Of a stretch of 64,000 nucleotides of DNA, positions 16,603-23,515 are shown piece after piece. The notes under the pieces are model-generated. The model did not search any database, was not told the origin of the DNA, and worked only from the letters and a program-made list of their open reading frames with translations. The stretch's first letter is position 1; the number at the start of each line of letters is the position of its first letter. The position numbers and the translations under genes were made by a program. Source of the stretch: DASRBN01 sp035294305 (GTDB lineage: Bacteria > Chloroflexota > Ktedonobacteria > Ktedonobacterales > Ktedonobacteraceae); assembly GCA_035294305.1 (NCBI GenBank), contig DATGLD010000019.1:1-64000 (forward strand), written 5' to 3'.

Positions 16603-16624
16603 AAAGGTAACTATAGTTACCTTT
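16603..16624. promoter_or_regulatory. operator-like palindrome, distal
   Basis: A perfect 22-bp palindrome whose core is GTAAC-TATA-GTTAC. Together with 16491-16504 it forms a pair 116 bases apart, a spacing that would allow cooperative binding or looping by one dimeric regulator such as a TetR- or MarR-type protein. No such regulator gene is in the window. Confidence 0.5.
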
Positions 16625-16690
16625 GCGAATGAGGAATGAAGAAGAGTTTCTTGCGATCATTCTCTACTCCTCATCCTCTTCCGGATCTAT

Positions 16691-17518
16691 TTAAGGGGAA
16701 TTGGGACTATTCATGACTACCCCATTTTCTTGTTGTCGTTTCAGAGCGGTGTAGCTCTGCACCCAGTCCATACAAAGCGTATCTACCGGTCTTTTAGTAG
16801 AACAATCGCTGAACGCCAGGCTGTCCGGTATCGGAATATGCAAACCGTGCAGGATAGAGCGCACCATAGCTTCGGGCTCCATCTCCAATTCTTCGTACAC
16901 TACAGTGATCGGCGAGATACCGCAGATGTCAAAATACATCTGCCAATCGGCCTCATCAGCTAAAATACGCCGTACAAGCGCGTCGATCGCCTCAAAGTTG
17001 AAGACCAGTTTTCTCTCGGAGACAAGATTCCTGCTTGCTGAACGTACCGGCCTTTCTTTATTCCACGTCCATTCTTGAACGGCTTTCCACAGTGATACGG
17101 CCTGCTGTGCCTTGTTGCACCGTGTCACCCAGATATAGTGCAGATTGGGAAAAACTGCAGGCAGTAAATCTACCACCGGTATCTCTTTATAAAGAGGGAT
17201 GCGTCGCAGGTTGCAAATAAAGTCGTCGAAGTAGTCCCACATCACATTCGCGCCGAATATCCCATTGGCGGTTGTTCCTTGCTCAAATATATGAGCGAGT
17301 GAATCAACATGAGCCTGCCCTTGCTCACGATAAAAAAATGGCAGCACGGAGTCACTATGAACTGCCTGCCGCTGAAAAGTTGTCGCATGAACGTTATGGT
17401 GGGCCATAAAGTACTCCTTTGGCCGCCCGGCCACTCCGGTACTGCTTAAAACTTTACTAAGCAACGCGCCACCACTAAAGAAGGTGGCGCAAATAAGATA
17501 AGAAGTGCGTGGTTGCAT
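16691..17518 (-). CDS. Stf0-type sulfotransferase, copy B
   Basis: A 275-residue paralog of the enzyme at 11930-12775. The PAPS loop region reads YLICATFFSGGALLSKVL, in which the usual R-S-G-S/T of copy A (PRSGSTLL) has become FSGGALL; loss of the arginine and of the Ser/Thr pair may lower cofactor binding. The second PAPS region HYIWVTRCNKAQQAVSLWKA also changes RRDKA to RCNKA. The Stf0 signature GANVMWDY and TVVYEELE are still present. These changes suggest altered or lost activity in this copy. The gene stands alone on the minus strand with its own conserved promoter. Confidence 0.8.
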   Translation of the reverse strand: MQPRTSYLICATFFSGGALLSKVLSSTGVAGRPKEYFMAHHNVHATTFQRQAVHSDSVLPFFYREQGQAHVDSLAHIFEQGTTANGIFGANVMWDYFDDFICNLRRIPLYKEIPVVDLLPAVFPNLHYIWVTRCNKAQQAVSLWKAVQEWTWNKERPVRSASRNLVSERKLVFNFEAIDALVRRILADEADWQMYFDICGISPITVVYEELEMEPEAMVRSILHGLHIPIPDSLAFSDCSTKRPVDTLCMDWVQSYTALKRQQENGVVMNSPNSP

Positions 17519-17610
17519 GCGTATCTCCTGATCAACCTGGATAGCCTGGCGCCAAATGCTTTTACAACGATGTCCTTTACCCGATTTCTACAATCACATC
17601 CTTGAATGTA

Positions 17611-17639
17611 ACAATAACATATTTTTCCCATTCCTTCAA
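17611..17639 (-). promoter_or_regulatory. promoter of sulfotransferase copy B
   Basis: On the minus strand TTGAAG (17639-17634) and TATTGT (17616-17611) are 17 bases apart, inside a block conserved with the promoter of copy A. Confidence 0.55.
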
Positions 17640-17737
17640 GTTATTTATAACATTCCAATTTATTATGAATAGACGAACCATATATGTTCGCTTTTCATCT
17701 TATCGGCAAACGTACAAGTTTCGGTGCTGAAGCGGTA

Positions 17738-17746
17738 TGATATAAT
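17738..17746 (+). promoter_or_regulatory. extended -10 promoter of the Rieske oxygenase gene
   Basis: TGA-TATAAT ends 24 bases before the ATG at 17771. There is no good -35 box, which fits an extended -10 promoter. Confidence 0.5.
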
Positions 17747-17770
17747 CAGGGCAAAAACGAGGATACTGCG

Positions 17771-18736
17771 ATGTTGAATGACCCTGTTCTGCTCAACGAC
17801 TGGCATGTGGTGGCCTATGCGCCTGATCTGCAAGAAGGAAAGCCCATGGCAGCACGTCTCTTAGAGGAAGATATTGTGCTCTGGCGTGCTGGCGACAAGA
17901 TTCATGCCTGGCGTGACCTGTGTTTGCACCGGGGAACCAGGCTTTCGCTGGGAAGGGTGGAAGATGAGACGCTGATCTGCCCGTACCATGGCTGGACCTA
18001 CAATTCAGAGGGGCAATGCATTCGCTTTCCGGCGCATCCCAATCAGAGGCCTCCTGCTACGGCGCGGGCAAAAGTCTACCAGGCGCGGGAGAAATATGGT
18101 TGGGTCTGGGTGTGCCTGGGTGATCCGGCGCAGGATATTCCACCTTTTGAGCAGTGGGATGATGGTTCGTTTCGTAAAATCCACTGTGGCCCGTATCAGT
18201 TCCATGCCGGCGGGCCGCGTGCGGTCGAGAATTTCCTCGATGTGGCGCATTTCCCATTCGTTCACCGGGGCTACCTGGGCGATCCTGAACATCCCGAGGT
18301 GAGCGATTATGAGGCCGAAATACGCCCTGATGGTGTGATTGCGCGCGATATTACGGTGTGGCAGCCCGATCCGGATGGTTCGGGCAAGGGAGCCAGCGTC
18401 ACCTATACCTACCAGGTGCTGCGACCCTTGACGGCCTGCTTTGTAAAGACTTCCGGCGGCGCGCGCTTTGCGATGTATTTTACGGTGACACCGGTTTCCG
18501 AACGCGAATCCATCGCCTGGACGTATGTAGCGCAGGACTACGACAATATTCCTGAAGAAGAGATTCGCGCTTTTGAAGACATGATTACCTGGCAGGATGT
18601 GCCCATCGTTGAGTCTCAACGGCCTGAGTTGCTACCGTTGGATTTGCAGGCCGAGTTGCATTTGCGCTCGGACCGCACGGCCATCGCCTATCGTAAGTGG
18701 CTGCGGCAGTTGGGGTTGAGCTTCGGCACGTCCTGA
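17771..18736 (+). CDS. Rieske non-heme iron oxygenase, alpha subunit
   Basis: A 321-residue oxygenase component that should hydroxylate or demethylate an organic substrate using electrons from a separate reductase. The Rieske [2Fe-2S] ligands are Cys51-x-His53 (CLHRG) and Cys70-x2-His73 (CPYHGW). The mononuclear iron site is seen in VENFLDVAHFPFVHRG, with the D and two H in the expected order. Length and layout fit the short, homotrimeric oxygenases such as vanillate O-demethylase, phenoxybenzoate dioxygenase and related enzymes. No reductase or ferredoxin gene is adjacent. It is convergent with the baseplate-J-like gene, 19 bases away. Confidence 0.88.
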   Translation: MLNDPVLLNDWHVVAYAPDLQEGKPMAARLLEEDIVLWRAGDKIHAWRDLCLHRGTRLSLGRVEDETLICPYHGWTYNSEGQCIRFPAHPNQRPPATARAKVYQAREKYGWVWVCLGDPAQDIPPFEQWDDGSFRKIHCGPYQFHAGGPRAVENFLDVAHFPFVHRGYLGDPEHPEVSDYEAEIRPDGVIARDITVWQPDPDGSGKGASVTYTYQVLRPLTACFVKTSGGARFAMYFTVTPVSERESIAWTYVAQDYDNIPEEEIRAFEDMITWQDVPIVESQRPELLPLDLQAELHLRSDRTAIAYRKWLRQLGLSFGTS

Positions 18737-18755
18737 GCGACGGAGGCAGGCCTGT

Positions 18756-21647
18756 TTACCCGTTCGGCACTCCTGGGGTTGGCGTTGTCGTAGTCACCGG
18801 CAGCAAGATCACTGTGATATTGTCCGACCGGAATGGCAGCATGGGCAAGAAACCGGGAGATTCCGCAATGTTAGTACGCAACACGCCATGCAGACCCGCC
18901 AGACCATTTTTAATGTCGCTGCTCGCCTGGCTGATGGACTTGCCGGCCAGGGCCGCGCGAATGTCACTGGTAGAAACATGCTGAATGACCTGCCCGGTGG
19001 CATCGAGGGTGATAGCGATGGAACTACCATCTTTAGAAGAAGTGCTCTTGATCTTTGAAAGCTTCAGTTGTTGTCCGGTCACGAGCATGTAAGCGGGCTT
19101 CAACTGCATGGCCCTGGTGTTGAGTTGTGCGGCGGCGGCGGCCTGTAACGCCGCCGCTCGCACTACCAGGACGGTTGTATGCACTGTGACAGTCATGCTG
19201 AACGTGCCATCTTTTGTAATCTGACCTACCGTGGGATTCGTCGTCACCTGTTCTGATTGCTGGGCAGGTGTTCCTGAGATATCGCCGGTGTGCAGTTGTT
19301 GTGCCAGCCAGCTCTGCAAAGCCGTCTTTAACTGTTTCTCTAGCGCCGCCTTTTCAGCCGAAATATCCTTCGATGTAACGGTACTTGCTGCCATTGCGCC
19401 GCCACCGGCCAGCGCCTGAGGGTTCGTCACGTCCAGGCTCAACGCCGAGGTCGATATGTTATTGTATTGCGCGATGGCGGTCAGGCTGGTCTGAGGAATA
19501 ACCGTGATGCTGCCTGCTGCCACATTGCCGCTGGTTCCTGCATTTACTGCCTGCACCGGAATGGGTGGATTGGAGCCACCACCGGGCGGGAAAATGACCG
19601 CGTCCGCTGTGGTGGCGAACTTCACGCCGCTGCTGGTTGCCAGAATCGTTCCGGTAGGAATTTCCACCTGCTGGCTGCCGTGATTGGTGAAAATGACCTG
19701 GCCTGTTGCGCGGGCGTTTCCAACCTGGCTCGTTCCAGTAGCGGTACCGTTACCCGTCGCACTTTTCTCAAAGCTGAGAACCTGCGAGGCGACCGTATTC
19801 GCCGCCGCATTGTGCGAATTAGTACTGGCGCTGAAATGCAGAGCGCTCATTGTGAGGGGACGCGCAGGCACAGCAATCGTCACCCGCGCGCTCGGCAAGA
19901 AGTAGAACAGCGCGAACAGGATCAGCACACAGGCCACCGCGATCAGGAACCCGGTGAAGACTTTGCGGTCATTTCTGGGCTGTGGCGCCGGTTTTCCCGG
20001 TTGGCCCGGCGTTGCCGATTTTCCCCGGCCTTGTTTTGTCGCAGCGCCCCCTGGCTGTTTGCCAGCGTTGGCGGAGCGGGCAGGTACCGCTGCCTGGGGG
20101 GAGGCGCTGGCACGTTCTCTACCAGGCGCTTGTTTCGCTGGCGCGGCGAACGAATCTGGCTGCTCACTCCCGGCCCGCCTTTGCTGCGGGGCGGTTGGCT
20201 GCTGCCCGCGATTGCGCAACGCGCCAGACCTGTCTCTTGCGGTAGGGGCTGGAAGCGGCCCTGATCGACTCACCTGTGCTGGCGCATGCTGCTGCCTTAT
20301 CTGTGTCGGCTGGTCCACCACAGGTGGGAGCATCTCCGCGTCATCGATATCGGCGCGACCGGTTTGAAAGCGCGAGCCAAAGCCGCGTGTTGAGGATGGT
20401 TGTTCCAGCTCGTCCTCCGGTGGCTCATTCCATTCCGGCACAAGGGTCTCCGGCTGCACTAGAATAGCGCCCTCGTCCCCCAGGTCCTCGATCTCACCAT
20501 CCAGTATGTCGGTTGGTCTCTCTGAGAGATCAGGAATACTGGTGTCGACATCCTCTATCAGCGCTGATCCATGTTGCTCTGGCAAAGTGGTCTGGACGGC
20601 GTCTTCAAGGTAATACTCATAAACATCCGTATCCTCCTGCCCCAATACTTGTTGCCGGTTCTGTGGAGACAGTGCCTGGTACCTGCCCTCGTGGGCGACT
20701 CTGGAGGGTAATGGTCCTGCCAGGCCCTGCTGGTAGTTACTCATGCCGGATGCTGGTCTATTTTGCTCCTTCTGCTGGTCCTGCTTCTCTTCTTGCTTTC
20801 TTGCCGGTGATAATGGGGTGGGGGCCTCTAGCAGGCCTTCTGGACCGGCAAATTGTGAGGATACCAGATCGCTCCCGAAAAACTGCTTGCGAATACTCTG
20901 GGCCTGGTTGTAATGATCGACCAGGGAATCTGGTAGTTCTTCCTCGTCGTGCTGGGGCAGCCGTGGGCTAACAGAGGGGGAGGTTTCGATATGCAAATGC
21001 TGCTGCTCGCTCTCGGAGGTTAGAGGAACTGCTGCCTCTGGAGGTGCTATCCTGCTGGTTGTATCACCTGGCTCCTGGAATGTGGATCGCGTGCGTGGCT
21101 CAGGCCCTTGACGTTGCCATTCGGATTCGCTCAAGCCTTGTCCCCTATGTTCCTGGCGAGGCTGACCTGTTCTACGGGACGCTTGTGGACCCTGTATGGA
21201 CGGCTCTTGTGGTCGCGCTTCAAAATCGCCGGGCCGCGCTTCAAGACCCTGCCTCATAGCTCGCCCTTCAAGACCTGACCTCATCGGTCGATTGGTCGGG
21301 CCACCCTCATTCTGGCGTTGTGTGCGTCCGCCGCGCTGTACAGGCGTCCCTTGTGTTCGCCTGACCGGGCGAGATTTGTTCGGGGAAGGAGATGCCTGGG
21401 ATTCGGCGACCCTGAATCCTACTGCTTTAGCAACGGCGCGGATCTGGCGATCAGAGCTGATTACCAGCACTTCTTGCCCCAGTTCGCGCGCGCGTGCATG
21501 CAGGACACGCCACCCCACGTGACTGCGCAAGTTCGTTTGTGGTGGTATGACGAGAATTATTTTCCTGGCCTGAACCTGCTCCAGGCGTTCACGCGTACTC
21601 GTCAAATCTTCATCCGGGCTGAGATAAATAATCTGCTCATCAGCCAT
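18756..21647 (-). CDS. large baseplate-J-like membrane protein
   Basis: 963 residues in three parts. Residues 1-85 form a small alpha/beta domain (IIYLSPDEDLTSTRERLEQV, ILVIPPQTNL, EVLVISSDRQIRAVAKAVGF) found at the N-terminus of such proteins in Chloroflexota. A long disordered cytoplasmic stretch rich in Q, P, R and E follows to about residue 560. Then come one membrane helix (FLIAVACVLILFALFYFLPS) and a beta-rich outer region with the AG-x-SGN-x-AG pattern annotated as baseplate J/gp47-like. It lies directly behind an FtsA-like ATPase gene in the same direction, so the two probably work together, perhaps as a membrane-anchored partner of an actin-like filament protein. The actual function is unknown. 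Confidence 0.7.
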   Translation of the reverse strand: MADEQIIYLSPDEDLTSTRERLEQVQARKIILVIPPQTNLRSHVGWRVLHARARELGQEVLVISSDRQIRAVAKAVGFRVAESQASPSPNKSRPVRRTQGTPVQRGGRTQRQNEGGPTNRPMRSGLEGRAMRQGLEARPGDFEARPQEPSIQGPQASRRTGQPRQEHRGQGLSESEWQRQGPEPRTRSTFQEPGDTTSRIAPPEAAVPLTSESEQQHLHIETSPSVSPRLPQHDEEELPDSLVDHYNQAQSIRKQFFGSDLVSSQFAGPEGLLEAPTPLSPARKQEEKQDQQKEQNRPASGMSNYQQGLAGPLPSRVAHEGRYQALSPQNRQQVLGQEDTDVYEYYLEDAVQTTLPEQHGSALIEDVDTSIPDLSERPTDILDGEIEDLGDEGAILVQPETLVPEWNEPPEDELEQPSSTRGFGSRFQTGRADIDDAEMLPPVVDQPTQIRQQHAPAQVSRSGPLPAPTARDRSGALRNRGQQPTAPQQRRAGSEQPDSFAAPAKQAPGRERASASPQAAVPARSANAGKQPGGAATKQGRGKSATPGQPGKPAPQPRNDRKVFTGFLIAVACVLILFALFYFLPSARVTIAVPARPLTMSALHFSASTNSHNAAANTVASQVLSFEKSATGNGTATGTSQVGNARATGQVIFTNHGSQQVEIPTGTILATSSGVKFATTADAVIFPPGGGSNPPIPVQAVNAGTSGNVAAGSITVIPQTSLTAIAQYNNISTSALSLDVTNPQALAGGGAMAASTVTSKDISAEKAALEKQLKTALQSWLAQQLHTGDISGTPAQQSEQVTTNPTVGQITKDGTFSMTVTVHTTVLVVRAAALQAAAAAQLNTRAMQLKPAYMLVTGQQLKLSKIKSTSSKDGSSIAITLDATGQVIQHVSTSDIRAALAGKSISQASSDIKNGLAGLHGVLRTNIAESPGFLPMLPFRSDNITVILLPVTTTTPTPGVPNG

Positions 21648-21720
21648 ATGCCCTGTATCCCCCTGCTTCTCGTATATTCAGCATCGCCGCTGCCTGGTGT
21701 ATTCACGCTTGGCCTTCGTG

Positions 21721-21751
21721 GGCCTGGCTGCTCTATTGCGGGAGCCAGGCC
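21721..21751 (-). terminator. hairpin between the FtsA-like and baseplate-J-like genes
   Basis: GGCCTGGCT (21721-21729) pairs with AGCCAGGCC (21743-21751). It may reduce read-through into the downstream gene and so set different levels of the two proteins. Confidence 0.45.
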
Positions 21752-21782
21752 CTTTCCTGAACCCGTTAGAGATTGAAAACAC

Positions 21783-23123
21783 CTATATATGCATGCTGTG
21801 AATGACCCGGTAGAGTGATCTCTCCAGGGCGCTATTCTCATTCTGCAGTTCAATGGCCTGGTATGCTAATGCCATAGGCGTGATATCCTGTGCGTTTTTC
21901 AAATGATGGTCGGGGTCGGCAATGTTGGTAACCATACCAGGCTGGATGATCTCGATAAGTGGCCGGCTCGAAAATGGCAACCGCTCCGTCCAGGGGAATG
22001 CTTCAAGGCGCTCGCGCAAGTCGGGCAGTGAAGAGCCCCCTCCTACCATATAAATCGCAGGCGGCAGCAGCGAGCCCTTGGAAAGCTCCTCAATCAATAG
22101 TTCCACGCTGTCCATCCAGGTTTGCGTCTCCGGCGCTAAGATGTGTTGTATCTCTTCGCGTTCAACCCCTTTTATGAGGCCATTGCTATAACTGAGCTTG
22201 ATCTTCTCTGCCTCTTTGAGGGTAACACCCTTGCCGGTAGCAATACGGCGTGTAAACGTGCGTCCACCCAGGGCAAACATGCGTGTCTCTTCGATACCAC
22301 CCTGGCGCACCAGGGCGATATCGGTTGTGCCGCCGCCAATATCGATGAAGATTGCACCGCTTTCCGTACTGGCATTGCTACTCAAGCAGCGTGCCAGCGC
22401 GTAGGGTTCCGTAACAATGGTAACCAGCGTCAAGTCTAATCCCTGCGCCACCGTTTCCAGCGCGCCCAGCTGCATGAGGGGCGCGAAGGCGCTGAAAAGC
22501 GTTAGCGAAAAATGGCGACCGCGAAAACCAATCGGATTGTTCACAAGCTGTCCATCAATGCGCACAGATATCACTGCCGCGTTGGTCAAACGCACCTCGA
22601 TATTCTGGTAGCCGGTCTCGGCGGCGATGCGCTCTTTCGCGATCTTGAGCAATTTCTGTTGCGCCTTCATAATCGCTGCATCCAATTCTTCCTGCGTAAT
22701 GGGTTTGGTCGGCTGCGACCGTTGCTGGTTGATCGTCGCCGAACTCCCCTTGACGAGTTCGCCTGCGATGCCGATAACCGCCATGGGCGCGATAATGCCG
22801 CCTGCCGCTTCCTCAGCACGCAGCAGCGCTTGATTACAATTCTCAATCACCCCCGGAATATCGGTAACAATACCGTCCGACATGTGTGTATAGCTCTGGC
22901 TGTGCCGTCCTGCTCCCAGCACAACTCCAACATCGTCCTGCACTTCGACGATGATGGCCTTCGCGTAGGCTGTGCCGATATCGAGCGCCGTATAGACCGC
23001 GCGCTCTTCGCTCCCATCGTCGGCATGCTGGGGACCTGCCGTGCCATCATACCCATAGTGATACCCGTTCTCTTCTACTCGTCCTAATATGAGTTTGCGT
23101 AATTGTTGAAGAGGATTCCTCAT
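21783..23123 (-). CDS. FtsA-like actin-fold ATPase with SHS2 domain
   Basis: 446 residues of the FtsA/PilM branch of actin-like ATPases. The phosphate-1 loop is YTALDIGTAYAKAIIVEV (residues about 42-59), the phosphate-2 loop is AIFIDIGGGTTDIALVRQGG, and the adenosine region is IYMVGGGSSLPDLRERL. An SHS2-like insertion lies between (residues about 100-200). The C-terminal end lacks the clear amphipathic membrane helix of classic FtsA. ATG 23123 has AGGAAG seven bases before it; the TTG at 23147 is less likely. No ftsZ is adjacent. The neighbour is a single-pass membrane protein, an arrangement reminiscent of PilM with PilN, so a scaffold for an envelope machine is possible. Confidence 0.75.
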   Translation of the reverse strand: MRNPLQQLRKLILGRVEENGYHYGYDGTAGPQHADDGSEERAVYTALDIGTAYAKAIIVEVQDDVGVVLGAGRHSQSYTHMSDGIVTDIPGVIENCNQALLRAEEAAGGIIAPMAVIGIAGELVKGSSATINQQRSQPTKPITQEELDAAIMKAQQKLLKIAKERIAAETGYQNIEVRLTNAAVISVRIDGQLVNNPIGFRGRHFSLTLFSAFAPLMQLGALETVAQGLDLTLVTIVTEPYALARCLSSNASTESGAIFIDIGGGTTDIALVRQGGIEETRMFALGGRTFTRRIATGKGVTLKEAEKIKLSYSNGLIKGVEREEIQHILAPETQTWMDSVELLIEELSKGSLLPPAIYMVGGGSSLPDLRERLEAFPWTERLPFSSRPLIEIIQPGMVTNIADPDHHLKNAQDITPMALAYQAIELQNENSALERSLYRVIHSMHI

Positions 23124-23515
23124 GTATGTCTTCCTAGACCAGGTCAATCTATCCTTATTTAAGAGAACGTGACATTTGCTGCGCTCAACGGTTCCGTATG
23201 ATGCTTTGCTGAACTTGAATCTGTTAAGTACTTTATAACACGTACAGCAGGCGACCGCAAGCCCCGAAAGCCGGTAAATTGGCGCGGCCCACGATCAATC
23301 GGGGCTTACGGGGATTCCTGGGCGATGAAACCGGTGACAACCCCACGGCTCGCGCCGTAGGGGACGATTGATTCATCGCGCCTCTCGCCTGTTGATCGGC
23401 CTGTGCCACCACGTCTCCACATGCATTGGGGATGGTCGGGGTCAGGTGTGTTGCGGCCCGCGTGGGATCAACGTGCCGAATGCTTGCTCAACCACGAGCG
23501 CGATACACCTGGTTC
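23124..23515. repeat. palindrome-rich spacer between alaS and the FtsA-like gene
   Basis: No gene is seen. AAGCCCCGA and TCGGGGCTT form a loose inverted repeat near 23256-23307. A stronger nested palindrome lies at 23322-23379: outer arms GCGATGAA/TTCATCGC and an inner hairpin CCCCACGGC/GCCGTAGGGG at 23341-23362. It probably ends alaS transcription and resembles REP elements. Confidence 0.55.
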
